From Streptomyces sp. F63 (GTDB taxonomy: Bacteria > Actinomycetota > Actinomycetes > Streptomycetales > Streptomycetaceae), in the NCBI RefSeq assembly GCF_018070345.1, contig NZ_JAGPXX010000023.1, positions 35,234-99,233 of the forward strand: a stretch of DNA of 64,000 nt, in the 5' to 3' direction. Positions 39,750 through 47,885 of the stretch are shown here, in pieces (position 1 is the first letter of the stretch; every line of letters begins with the position of its first letter). Position numbers and translations under genes: made by a program. The notes beneath the pieces are model-generated. The model had not been told where the DNA came from. It ran no database searches and worked only from the letters and a program-made list of their open reading frames with translations.

Positions 39750-42646
39750 CGCGTGAGGTCCCCTTCCGCCGACTTCCGCGTGCGCCGCGGGGCGGGAGCC
39801 AGGTTCGCGCCCAGGGCCGACAGCAGCTTGAGCGCGACCCCGATCACCAGCAGATAGACGCCCACGTCGAAGAAGAGGGTGGTGGAGAACTTCAGCGACC
39901 CCAGGAGGGGGAGGTGCGCTTTCACCAGGACGCCCGTCAGCGGTTCGGCTCCGAGGAGGAGCGGCACCAGGCCCGCGCCGGCGGCCAGGGCCAGTCCTCC
40001 GCCGGCGATCAGGCCGGCGTCGACCCGTGCGGCGGCTCCCAGGCCGTCCCGGCCGCTCACGACATAGCGCAGGACGCACGCCAATCCCGCCACCAGGCCG
40101 CCCGCGAACCCACCGCCGGGGTGGTTGTGCCCGGACAGCAGGAGGAACACGGAGACCACCATGAGGGAGGGGAAGGTCAGCCAGGTGCCGGTCTCCAGCA
40201 GCAGCGAGCGTTCGCTGCCCGGCAGTTCGCTTCCACCGGGCACCCAGTGCTCGTGCGGCTGGTCCCACTGGGCCGCCGGCCCGGGCGCGACCCGGTCGCC
40301 CGGCTCCGGGCCGGCGGCGGCCCCGCCGTTCCCCGTGCGGGCGGCCCCGGCTCCGTCCCCGCCCTGCCGGCGGACCCCCGCCAGGCTCACCACCCCGAGC
40401 GCCGCGACCAGCAGCACGGCGATCTCCCCGAGGGTGTCCAGGGCCCGGAAGTCCACGACGATCGCGTTCACGGCGTTGTGGGCACCGGTCTCGGGCAGCA
40501 GGCGGAAGTACTCCTCGGAGGCCGCCGGAGCCCGGCGGGCGCCGGCCGAGGCCAGGGCGAAGAGACCGACGAGGACGCCGACCGCCGCGGCCAGCGCCCC
40601 CTGCAGGGCCCGGGTCCGCGGAGCCGACCCCTCGGGTGTGAAACGGGCCGGCATCCGGCGCAGCACGAACACCATGACCACCAGCGTCAGCGTCTCCACC
40701 AGCAGCAGGGTGAGGGCCAGGTCCGGAGCGCCGCGGAGCAGGAACAGCCCCGCCACGCCGTAGCCGACCGCGCCCGTCAGCAGCACCCCCGTCAGCCGGT
40801 GCCGGGTCACCGCCACCGCCGCGGCCGCGGCCAGCACGACCAGGGCGAGCGGCAGTTGCACCGACGAGGTCCACAGCCGGATGCCGCCCGGGCCCGCCCC
40901 GGCGACGGCCAGGGCGGCCCCCGGCAGGGCCAGTACGGTGCACAGGAGCACCGCCAGGTACACGGGGAGCGAGCCGACCTGGGTGGCGCCCGCCAGCCGC
41001 AGCGCCAGCGTGCCCGTGGCGCGGGCCGTCCGCGGGTACGCGCGCCGGGAGTCCGGCAGCCGGACGAGGGTCTTCCACCGCGGGCAGGTCCCGCGGACCC
41101 GCTCGCGGTCGGCCGCGTACAGCGCGGCTCCCAGCAGCAGCGTCAGCACGGACAATCCCAGGACCGGGGTCAGACCGTGCCAGAGGGCGAGCTTGTACGG
41201 GCCCTCCGGGCCGTCCGGGTAGCCGTCCGCGTAGGCGCGGGCGGGGGCCGCCACCCCCTGGTACCACAGGCCGAGCAGCAGTCCGGCCGCCGACAGGAGC
41301 GCCGCCGGGGCGAGGAAGCCGGGGGCCGGCCGTTCCGGGCTCCCCGGCTCCGCCCAGGGCTTGCGGGCGAAGCCGCCCCACAGGAAGCGGCCGGCGTACG
41401 CGACCGTGAGGACGAACCCGAGGACCAGCCCGGCCAGGACCGCGACGTGGCCGCCGGGCTCCGTGCCGTGCAGGAACGCCTCGTAGCCGGCTTCCTTGCC
41501 GAGGAAGCCGAGCAGCGGCGGCACACCCGCCATGGAGAGGGCGGCGAGCAGGGCCGTGGCGAACACGCCGGGCATCCGGCGGCCCGCGCCGGACAGTTCG
41601 CGCACGTCCCGGGTGCCCGTCTGGTGGTCCAGGATGCCGGTGACGAGGAAGAGCGCGGCCTTGAAGGCGGCGTGCGCGGCCAGCATCACCACTCCGGCCA
41701 TCGCGGCCGTCCGGGTACCGGCACCGAACAGCACCACCAGCAGGCCCAGTTCACTGATGGTGCCGTAGGCGAGCAGCCTCTTCAGATCCGTCTCGCGGAG
41801 GGCCCGCCAGGCGCCCAGCACCATGCTCAGCAGCCCTGCGGCGAACACCGCCGGCCGCCACGGGGGGACGTCGGCGAAGCCGGGCGCGAACCGCGCCACC
41901 AGATACACCCCCGCCTTGACCATCGCGGCGGCGTGCAGATAGGCGCTCACGGGAGTGGGGGCGACCATGGCGGCGGGCAGCCAGCCGTGCAGCGGCATCT
42001 GGGCGGACTTGGCGAACGCGCCGAGCAGCAGCAGCACCACCGCCGTGCTCACCGCCGTGCCCCGCGGCGGATCGGCCAGGATGCCGGAGATCCGGTAGGT
42101 GCCCGCGCTCTCCCCGAGCACGACGAGCCCGGCCAGCAGGGCGAGCCCGCCCGCGACGGTCGTCAGCAGTGCCTGCTCCGCCGCCCGGCGGCGCTCCCGG
42201 GGGCGTTCCGGACCGGCGATGAGGAAGTAGGACGCGACCGTGGTGAGTTCCCAGAAGACGTAGAGCACGAAGAGGTTGTCCGCGAGGACCAGGCCGGTCA
42301 TGGCCCCGGCGAAGGCCAGCAGCAGCCCGGCCTCCCGGCCGGTGTTCCGTTCGGTGTAGTAGGCGCTGTAGGCGAGGACGGCCGTTCCCACACCGGCGAT
42401 CACCCACACCATGAGCAGGGACAGGGCGTCGAGCCGCAGGTCGAGGCTCAGCCCCAGGGAGGGCGCCCAGGCGAGGCTCTCCCGCACGGGTGTTCCGCGG
42501 AGCACGCCCGGCGCCCGGACGGCGCTCCACACCAGGGCCGCCAGCAGTGGCAGGGCCGCGATCACCCAGATGGCACGTCCGGCGCGGCGGGCCGCCCACG
42601 GGAGTGCCGCCGCCGGTACGGCGTGCGCGGTCAGCAGGAGGAGCAC
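39746..42646 (-). CDS. mnhA: Mrp Na+/H+ antiporter fused subunits A and B
   Basis: This polytopic membrane protein of about 966 residues is the A subunit, with NuoL-like helices (FWELTTVASYFLIAG; GAFAKSAQMPLHGWLPAAM with conserved Lys; TDLKRLLAYGTISELGLL). At its C-terminus is a MnhB domain (LLLSGHNHPGGGFAGGLVAG near residue 870), a fusion common in actinobacteria. A and B therefore come as one chain. I place the start at the GTG 42646 (GAGGAG 11 bases upstream) or at 42658; the frame is open to 42967 but that stretch is Arg/Pro-rich without homology. It heads the operon and exports Na+ in exchange for protons. Confidence 0.85.
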   Translation of the reverse strand: MLLLLTAHAVPAAALPWAARRAGRAIWVIAALPLLAALVWSAVRAPGVLRGTPVRESLAWAPSLGLSLDLRLDALSLLMVWVIAGVGTAVLAYSAYYTERNTGREAGLLLAFAGAMTGLVLADNLFVLYVFWELTTVASYFLIAGPERPRERRRAAEQALLTTVAGGLALLAGLVVLGESAGTYRISGILADPPRGTAVSTAVVLLLLGAFAKSAQMPLHGWLPAAMVAPTPVSAYLHAAAMVKAGVYLVARFAPGFADVPPWRPAVFAAGLLSMVLGAWRALRETDLKRLLAYGTISELGLLVVLFGAGTRTAAMAGVVMLAAHAAFKAALFLVTGILDHQTGTRDVRELSGAGRRMPGVFATALLAALSMAGVPPLLGFLGKEAGYEAFLHGTEPGGHVAVLAGLVLGFVLTVAYAGRFLWGGFARKPWAEPGSPERPAPGFLAPAALLSAAGLLLGLWYQGVAAPARAYADGYPDGPEGPYKLALWHGLTPVLGLSVLTLLLGAALYAADRERVRGTCPRWKTLVRLPDSRRAYPRTARATGTLALRLAGATQVGSLPVYLAVLLCTVLALPGAALAVAGAGPGGIRLWTSSVQLPLALVVLAAAAAVAVTRHRLTGVLLTGAVGYGVAGLFLLRGAPDLALTLLLVETLTLVVMVFVLRRMPARFTPEGSAPRTRALQGALAAAVGVLVGLFALASAGARRAPAASEEYFRLLPETGAHNAVNAIVVDFRALDTLGEIAVLLVAALGVVSLAGVRRQGGDGAGAARTGNGGAAAGPEPGDRVAPGPAAQWDQPHEHWVPGGSELPGSERSLLLETGTWLTFPSLMVVSVFLLLSGHNHPGGGFAGGLVAGLACVLRYVVSGRDGLGAAARVDAGLIAGGGLALAAGAGLVPLLLGAEPLTGVLVKAHLPLLGSLKFSTTLFFDVGVYLLVIGVALKLLSALGANLAPAPRRTRKSAEGDLTR

Positions 42647-43135
42647 GGCCGGGACCACTCCTCGGAAACCGGGGGCCGGCGGACGCGGCCCGCCGAAGGG
42701 GCCCGCACGGAGGACGGGGATGTGCGGGACGGGCCGGGCCGGGCGCGGGACGCCCGGAGCGGGGATCCGGAGCGCGGGACTCCGGTGTGCCCGCTGGTGC
42801 GGTAGCCCGCTCGTGCCATGCGCCAGTCCTCCAGAGGCGGTCCGTTGACGATCCGTCGGCGATGCGGTCCGGCGCCGGCGTGCCGGCACCCTCGGGTGGG
42901 TGCCCGCCGAGGCGCGGAACACTCCCGGATGCACCGGGAAATCCCAGGCGCTTCCGGAGCACCTCACCGGGTTCCGGCGACGGGCCCGCGGCCCGGGTGC
43001 GGAGGGCGGTCACGGCAGTCCGGCCGCCGCCCCGGGAACACCGTAAGACGGAGACCGGCGCGGCCCGCCCGCATCGCCGTTCACGGCGCGGCGCGGGGCG
43101 CCCCCCCCGTACCGGACCGGGGCGGAGAGGGAATG

Positions 43136-43147
43136 GCAAGCGCTTGC
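43136..43147. promoter_or_regulatory. LacI-type operator, upstream copy
   Basis: GCAAGCGCTTGC, a perfect 12-bp palindrome with the AAGCGCTT core, 109 bases before the -35 of the promoter at 43256. Confidence 0.6.
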
Positions 43148-43255
43148 TCCGCTCTCTCTGTTCCGTTGTTCCGCGCGCTGCGGAGCGTCCGGGCTCAGCA
43201 GTGATATCGCGGGAGTGCCCCGGATCCGCGTCAACTCGGCCGCGACGGGGGCTGA

Positions 43256-43284
43256 TTGACGCTCCGGGGACCCCTTGCTACGTT
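43256..43284 (+). promoter_or_regulatory. Housekeeping-type promoter of the beta-helix protein gene
   Basis: TTGACG, 17 bases, TACGTT, in the right orientation and 92 bases before the ATG at 43376. This fits the HrdB-type consensus TTGACn-N17-TAnnnT. Confidence 0.65.
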
Positions 43285-43296
43285 CCGGGGCGGCGT

Positions 43297-43308
43297 GAAA
43301 GCGCTTCC
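43297..43308. promoter_or_regulatory. LacI-type operator overlapping the transcription start
   Basis: GAAAGCGCTTCC with a perfect AAGCGCTT core, 12 bases after the -10. It is placed to block initiation. It shares its core with the site at 43136. Confidence 0.6.
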
Positions 43309-43375
43309 CCGGCTGCGCGCCGACCGCTCCCTCACCCCCCACCCATCCCCCACCCGCTCCGAAAGGAGACGTGGT

Positions 43376-44599
43376 ATGTCTTCGACACCGCGAGGACGAC
43401 GCGGAACAACCCTGGCCGCCGCCGCGACGGCCCTGGCCGGGCTGGCGGGCCTGCTGCTCGCCACCCCCGGACAGGCCCGCGAAGCCGGCGCGGCCGCAGC
43501 GGCACGGCAGGCCGCCCCTGCCGCCGCTGCCCCTGCCGCACCCGCTGCCGCCCCGGCCGCCGACTGCGGCAGCGGCAGCTACCAGGCCGAGGCCGTCCGC
43601 AACGGCAACACCTGGACCGCACCCGGCTACAGCGGCACCGACATGCTCTCGGCGATGCGCGCGGCCGTCGGCAGCCTGCCGGCCGGCCGGACCTCCAAGC
43701 AGCGTGTCGTGGTCCGGGGCTCGGGCTCGATGAGCGCCGGGTCCCGGCTCTCGCTGCCGAGCTACACCGTGCTCGACGTCTGCGGGACGATCAACGTGAC
43801 CGGCTCGGGCTCCGGGGACCAGGCCCCCGTCTACGCTCGCGGAGCCCGGGACGTGGAGGTCCAGCACCTGACCCTCACCGGCGCCCCGCTGTACGGCATC
43901 TTCCTGCGGAACGTCGAGAACGTCACGCTGGGCCAGATCGACATGCGCCTCTCCGGCGGCCTGGGCATCCGCATCGACAACCACGGCGACCGCTCGGTGC
44001 GCTCCCGCAACATCCGCATCGACAGCGTGTACGTCTCCGGGACCGGCGCGCACGGCGTGGAGACCTACGGCGTCGACGGGCTGACGATCGGCACGGTCAC
44101 GGCCCGCGACACGGGCTACTCCGGACTGCTGCTGAACGACACGGTCAACGCGACCGTCGGGACGGTGGACGCCGACGGCGCCGGAACCGGCACCGGCTAC
44201 GCGGCCTTCCGGATGGCCAACCGCAACGGCCGGATCGGCGACGGCTACCCGGCCAACATCAGGGTGGGACACGTCATCGCCCGCGGCGGCGGGCGCGGGG
44301 TCTTCTGCGTCTCGGAGAGCGGCGGTGCCGTCATCGACCGGGTGGACATCGCGAACACCGGAAGCAACGCCATCCTGATCGAGAACTGCTACAACGTGAA
44401 CATCGCGGCCCAGGGCGGCACCGTCTCCGGACCGGGCGACATCCGCATCGCGGCCCGCTCCGAGTTCGCCAACACCCGCGACATCACCCTGCAGAACCTG
44501 ACGGTCACCAACTCGGCCCTCAGGGAGAGCCCCTGCGGTACGAACATCACCTACCGCAACCTCAACCTCGTCAACACCAGCCGGAGCACCTGTTCCTAG
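43376..44599 (+). CDS. Secreted right-handed beta-helix (pectate-lyase-fold) protein
   Basis: The 407-residue protein begins with a signal peptide (RGRRG, hydrophobic LAAAATALAGLAGLLLA, cleavage near GQA) followed by an Ala/Pro linker. The mature part is a series of about 20-residue coils (VEVQHLTLTGAPLYGIFLRN, then NVTLGQIDMRLSGGLGIRID, and so on) typical of parallel beta-helix enzymes. Cys residues near the ends (DCGSGS, DVCGTI, VFCVSE, ENCYN) may form disulfides. A polysaccharide lyase or esterase on pectin-like material is plausible but no catalytic triad was identified. AAAGGAGA precedes the ATG. Two LacI-type operators predict sugar control. Confidence 0.8.
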   Translation: MSSTPRGRRGTTLAAAATALAGLAGLLLATPGQAREAGAAAAARQAAPAAAAPAAPAAAPAADCGSGSYQAEAVRNGNTWTAPGYSGTDMLSAMRAAVGSLPAGRTSKQRVVVRGSGSMSAGSRLSLPSYTVLDVCGTINVTGSGSGDQAPVYARGARDVEVQHLTLTGAPLYGIFLRNVENVTLGQIDMRLSGGLGIRIDNHGDRSVRSRNIRIDSVYVSGTGAHGVETYGVDGLTIGTVTARDTGYSGLLLNDTVNATVGTVDADGAGTGTGYAAFRMANRNGRIGDGYPANIRVGHVIARGGGRGVFCVSESGGAVIDRVDIANTGSNAILIENCYNVNIAAQGGTVSGPGDIRIAARSEFANTRDITLQNLTVTNSALRESPCGTNITYRNLNLVNTSRSTCS

Positions 44600-44672
44600 T
44601 GTGCTGCGGCAGGCAGCGTCCGCCCGTCGGGGCACGGCCTCCGGAGTGTGCTCTCGGTGTGCCGGGTGCCGG

Positions 44673-44710
44673 CCGGAAGCCCTCGTACCGGATCGTACGA
44701 GGGCTTCCGG
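44673..44710 (+). terminator. Perfect 16-bp hairpin terminator
   Basis: CCGGAAGCCCTCGTAC, loop CGGATC, GTACGAGGGCTTCCGG. It is the strongest stem in the window and lies 73 bases after the stop at 44599. Confidence 0.88.
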
Positions 44711-44724
44711 TCGTGCCGGCGCAC

Positions 44725-44785
44725 GGGGGTGCCCCTGCTCGAAGAGCTTGGGGTGGGGGTGCCCCCTGCTCGAAGAGCTTGGGGG
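44725..44785. repeat. Duplicated self-complementary repeat
   Basis: Two near-identical copies of a roughly 29-base unit, each with CCCC(C), TGCTCGAAGAGCTT and GGGG(G) in that order. Each unit can fold into a hairpin with GCTC-GAA-GAGC at the tip. Units of this type are scattered through streptomycete intergenic DNA as far as I recall. Confidence 0.65.
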
Positions 44786-45124
44786 AGTGCCGCGCGCCGC
44801 GACGGGCTGAATGCCGCAGGCGCGGCACCGGCTCCCGCACGGCACGGGCTCCCGCGGGCGGGCACCGCGGGAACCCTTCTCCGCGGCGGGGAATCCGGGC
44901 TCCGCGGCGGTGGACCGGGCGCCCGGCGTGCCGTGAACGACCGGCACGGCTGCTCCGGGCAGCGGTTCCGCCGAGAGCGTCCCGCTGTTCCGGGCGGGCT
45001 CACCCGGAGGGGCCACCGCCATGGGGCCGGCCGGCCGAACCGGGCGGGGCGGGGCAGCCGTCCCGTGGCCGGTGGCGGGGCCCGCCCGGCCCGGCCCGCT
45101 CCGCCGCGCCCGGTGGCCGGAGCC

Positions 45125-45161
45125 GCGCGGGGCGCCGGGGCGCCGGGGCGCCGCCCCGCGC
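45125..45161. repeat. Short GGCGCCGG tandem repeat inside an inverted repeat
   Basis: GCGCGGGGCG / CGCCCCGCGC (10 pairs) encloses overlapping GGCGCCGG copies. The same 8-mer forms the second half of the repeat tract at 24551-24583. Confidence 0.6.
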
Positions 45162-45262
45162 GCATCCCGTCCGTCGTACCGTCGTTCCGCAACGCCATGC
45201 CATTCCACATCCGCGGACCCGGTCGCCACCGGCCGGGCGGCCGCAGAGGAAGAGGAGACACC

Positions 45263-46057
45263 ATGGACGACAAGGGCGCCGGGATCAGCGTGTTCGTCAC
45301 CGGGTCGGCGGACGGCATCGGGCGGGAGACGGCGGCCACACTGGCCGCCGCGGGACACCGGGTGGTGCTGCACGCCCGCAACACGGTGCGCGCGGAAGAG
45401 GCCCGCGCGGCGGTGCCGCGGGCCGCCGGGGTCGTCACCGGCGATCTCGCCTCGCTGGCGGGCACCCGCGAACTGGCGGAGGCGGCGGCCGCGGCGGGCC
45501 CCTTCGACGTGGTGATCCACAACGCGGGCGTCGGCGGGGGATCGGCCTGGCGCAGTGTCACCGAGGACAAGCTGGAACGCATCTTCCAGACGAACGTGCT
45601 GGCCCCCTACCTCCTCACCGCACTGATGCCGAAGCCCGGCAGGCTGGTGTACCTCACCTCCGGGCTGGAGGCGGACGGCACCGCCGACCTCGGCGACCTG
45701 CAGTACGAGCGCAGGCCGTGGGACGGGATGAAGGCGTACGCGGACTCCAAACTCCTCGACGTGGTACTGGCGTTCGCCGTCGCGCGCCGCTGGGCCGGCA
45801 CCCTCAGCAACGCCGTCGACCCGGGCTGGATCAGGACCCGGATGGGCGGGCCCCATGCCACCGGGGGGCTGCCGGAGGGCGCGGAGACCCAGGTGTGGCT
45901 GGCCACCAGCGAGGAGCCGGCGGCCAGGGTGACGGGCCGGTACTTCAAGCGGCGCCAGGAGCTGAGGGCCAACCCCGCCGCGTACGACCGGGGTGTACAG
46001 GACGGACTGCTCGCCGCCTGCGCGGAGCTGACGGGAGTGGAGTTCCCGGCCGGCTGA
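45263..46057 (+). CDS. Short-chain dehydrogenase/reductase
   Basis: The 264-residue protein has the cofactor loop TGSADGIGRETAATLAAAG, a NADP-type HARN after the second strand, HNAGVGGGSAW, and later a YxxxK-like AYADSKLLDVVLAFAVAR (Tyr-Ala-Asp-Ser-Lys). YLTSGLEADG contains the catalytic Ser. NAVDPGWIRTRMGG is the conserved cap after strand six. All catalytic parts of the SDR family are present. AAGAGGAGA precedes the ATG. It ends in a hairpin terminator. The substrate is unknown; the neighbours do not help. Confidence 0.87.
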   Translation: MDDKGAGISVFVTGSADGIGRETAATLAAAGHRVVLHARNTVRAEEARAAVPRAAGVVTGDLASLAGTRELAEAAAAAGPFDVVIHNAGVGGGSAWRSVTEDKLERIFQTNVLAPYLLTALMPKPGRLVYLTSGLEADGTADLGDLQYERRPWDGMKAYADSKLLDVVLAFAVARRWAGTLSNAVDPGWIRTRMGGPHATGGLPEGAETQVWLATSEEPAARVTGRYFKRRQELRANPAAYDRGVQDGLLAACAELTGVEFPAG

Positions 46058-46537
46058 CGGCGGCCGGCGCGCCGGGAAGGGCCCGGCCGTGCGGGGCCGG
46101 GCGTTTCGGTTCGGACGTGCGTGCCGGGTGTTTCCGGGCCGTGCGGGCCGCGCGTGCGGGGCCGGGCCGGGTGGCGGCGGAACCCGGGGCCGCCGGGCGC
46201 GGGGATCACCGCTGTGCGGGGAGAGCCCCCGGGGGCCCGGCCGTCCGTCCTCCGGCGGCCGGATCCCCGGCCGGAGACCGGAACGGTCCGCCCTGTCCGT
46301 GCCGGGCAGCGCGCCGCCCGGCACGGCCACCGGTTCGGGCCAGCCCCGTCCGGCACCCGCGCGGGCCGGTGGCCCGGCGCCGCGCGGAACCGCGGGGTCC
46401 GTGATTCGGTCCCGGCCTCGGCCCCGGCCCGGGCGGAAGCGGCTCCGCGGCGCGGCCGCGTGCGCCGTCCGGGCGCCGGCGGCGCCCCGGGCGCGGCACC
46501 GGGCCGTCCCTCGCGCCGCGCCCGGAGCCGGGAGGCG
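46058..46537. other. Intergenic region between convergent genes
   Basis: The 480 bases hold only the terminator at 46081-46108; the remainder is very G+C-rich, low-complexity sequence without an evident gene. Confidence 0.5.
46081..46108 (+). terminator. Hairpin terminator with short T-run
   Basis: GCCCGGCC, loop gtgcgg, GGCCGGGC, followed by GTTTCGG. It starts 24 bases after the stop at 46057. Confidence 0.75.
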
Positions 46538-47767
46538 TCAGCGCGTTCCGAACGAGACCCGGTGCAGTTGCCCGGGGAGGTCGTTGGCGACGTACAGTTC
46601 GCCGTTCTCGTCCTCGCCGAAGCTCGTGACCTGGGTCGGGAACTCACCGATCTCGGCGTTGGCGTAGCCGTCGGGGCCGGGCCGGATGCCCCAGACCGTG
46701 GAGGAGCAGTAGTCGGTGGCCAGATAGGTGCCGCCGGCCAGCTCGGCGAACTCCTCGCCCCGGTAGACCGGGCCTCCGATCACCGAGCAGCCGGCGACGG
46801 AGGACGGATAGCTGAACACCGGGCCGGTGTAGTCGGCGTCCGGGTCGCACTGCTCCGCGTTGAGGACTTCCGGCCCCTCCATGCAGGACCAGCCGAGGTT
46901 CGCCCCGCCGTCGCCGGCGGCCAGATGGTCCACCTCCTCCCAGCTGCCCTGGCCCACGTCGCCGATCCACAGTGAGCCGTCGGCCTCGTCGAGGGAGAAC
47001 CGCCAGGGGTTGCGCAGCCCGTAGGCCCAGATCTCGGGCCGGGCGCCCGGGCGGTCCACGAAGGGGTTGTCGTCCGGCACGCAGGAGGACACCGAGCCCG
47101 CGCGGCACTCCGGGCCGACGTCCAGCCGGAGGATCTTGCCGAGCAGGGTGTCCAGGCGCTGCCCGCTGCCGAACGGGTCACCGGAGCCGCCGCCGTCACC
47201 GATGCTCCAGTAGAGGTGGCCGTCGGGGCCGAAGGCGAGGTGGCCGCCGTTGTGGTTGGAGTACTCGGCGTGCTCCTGGGTGAGGAGTTCCTCCACGCCG
47301 CCGTCGCGGACGTCGACCCGGGCGAGCGTGACGGCGTTGTCGGAGCGGCGGGTGTAGGCGGCGTAGAGGAGTTGGCTCTTCTCGAAGTCGGGGGCCGGGG
47401 CGATGCCCAGCAGCCCGCGCTCGTTGTCGTTGGCGTTGACGCGGCCGGTCAGGTCGAGCAGCGGCTCCGCGGCCAGGCCGGTGTCCGGATGGTAGACGCG
47501 CACGGTGCCGGCCTTCTCGGTGACGAACAGCCGGCCGGTGGCGTCGTCGGGCGAGGCGATGGCGGTGGGGCGCTGCAGACCGGAGGCCACCCGGGTGGTG
47601 GTGACGGTCAGGTCCTCCAGCGGCGCCGCCTCGGCGGTCGCGGGGGCCGGGCCGGTGTCGTGCCGGCGCTCGCCGAACGATGACTCCGCCGCCCAGCTGA
47701 CCGGTGCCACGGCGGCGGTCAGCGTCAGGGCGAGGAGCAAGCGGCCGATCCGCTGTCCTCGGGGCAT
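46538..47767 (-). CDS. Secreted PQQ-type glucose/sorbosone dehydrogenase-like protein
   Basis: The 409-residue protein has a signal peptide (GQRIGRLLLALTLTAAVAPVSWA). The mature beta-propeller shows SGLQRPTAIASPDD, GLLGIAPAPDFEKS, NHNGGHLAFGPDGHLYWSIG and EIWAYGLRNPWRFSLD, typical of the GSDH family that includes soluble PQQ sugar dehydrogenases. The NHNGGHLAFGPDG stretch contains the His equivalent of the catalytic base. It acts outside the membrane. The LacI-type operator at 47862 lies 95 bases upstream and the LacI gene next to it is the obvious regulator. PQQ biosynthesis genes are not present, so PQQ would have to be scavenged. Confidence 0.84.
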   Translation of the reverse strand: MPRGQRIGRLLLALTLTAAVAPVSWAAESSFGERRHDTGPAPATAEAAPLEDLTVTTTRVASGLQRPTAIASPDDATGRLFVTEKAGTVRVYHPDTGLAAEPLLDLTGRVNANDNERGLLGIAPAPDFEKSQLLYAAYTRRSDNAVTLARVDVRDGGVEELLTQEHAEYSNHNGGHLAFGPDGHLYWSIGDGGGSGDPFGSGQRLDTLLGKILRLDVGPECRAGSVSSCVPDDNPFVDRPGARPEIWAYGLRNPWRFSLDEADGSLWIGDVGQGSWEEVDHLAAGDGGANLGWSCMEGPEVLNAEQCDPDADYTGPVFSYPSSVAGCSVIGGPVYRGEEFAELAGGTYLATDYCSSTVWGIRPGPDGYANAEIGEFPTQVTSFGEDENGELYVANDLPGQLHRVSFGTR

Positions 47768-47861
47768 ATCGACTCCTGGGAAGAGGTGGGGATTCCTGGT
47801 GACGGCATGCTTCTCGGTGGTCCGCCGGCGGGCCGGGCGCGGGAAGGCGCGGCAACCCGGG

Positions 47862-47875
47862 TGGGAGCGTTCCCA
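47862..47875. promoter_or_regulatory. LacI-type operator before the sugar-dehydrogenase gene
   Basis: TGGGAGCGTTCCCA, one mismatch from perfect symmetry. It lies between the LacI gene stop (47886) and the start at 47767. Its outer bases match the site at 34715. Confidence 0.6.
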
Positions 47876-47885
47876 GCGGCCGGAT

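Larger units (their letters stand above)
42647..43375. other. Divergent control region of the Mrp operon and the beta-helix protein gene
   Basis: The 729 bases contain no supported gene. On the right side are the LacI-type operators and the promoter of the gene at 43376. A TTGACG on the minus strand (near 43231) could be a -35 for the Mrp operon but I could not find a good -10. Confidence 0.5.
44600..45262. other. Intergenic region with terminator and repeats
   Basis: The 663 bases contain a strong terminator (44673-44710), a duplicated hairpin repeat (44725-44785) and a GGCGCCGG repeat (45125-45161). The open frames crossing it have no coding character. No promoter for the gene at 45263 was identified. 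Confidence 0.55.

Noticed and set aside
39740..42805. Plus-strand open frame of about 1020 codons opposite the Mrp operon
   Set aside because: It is a shadow of mnhA with repetitive Gln/Gly/Arg composition and no start signal; the other strand encodes a well-known membrane complex.
44780..45260. Additional small gene before the short-chain dehydrogenase
   Set aside because: The frames are low-complexity Arg/Pro/Gly sequences without ribosome-binding sites or consistent third-position bias.
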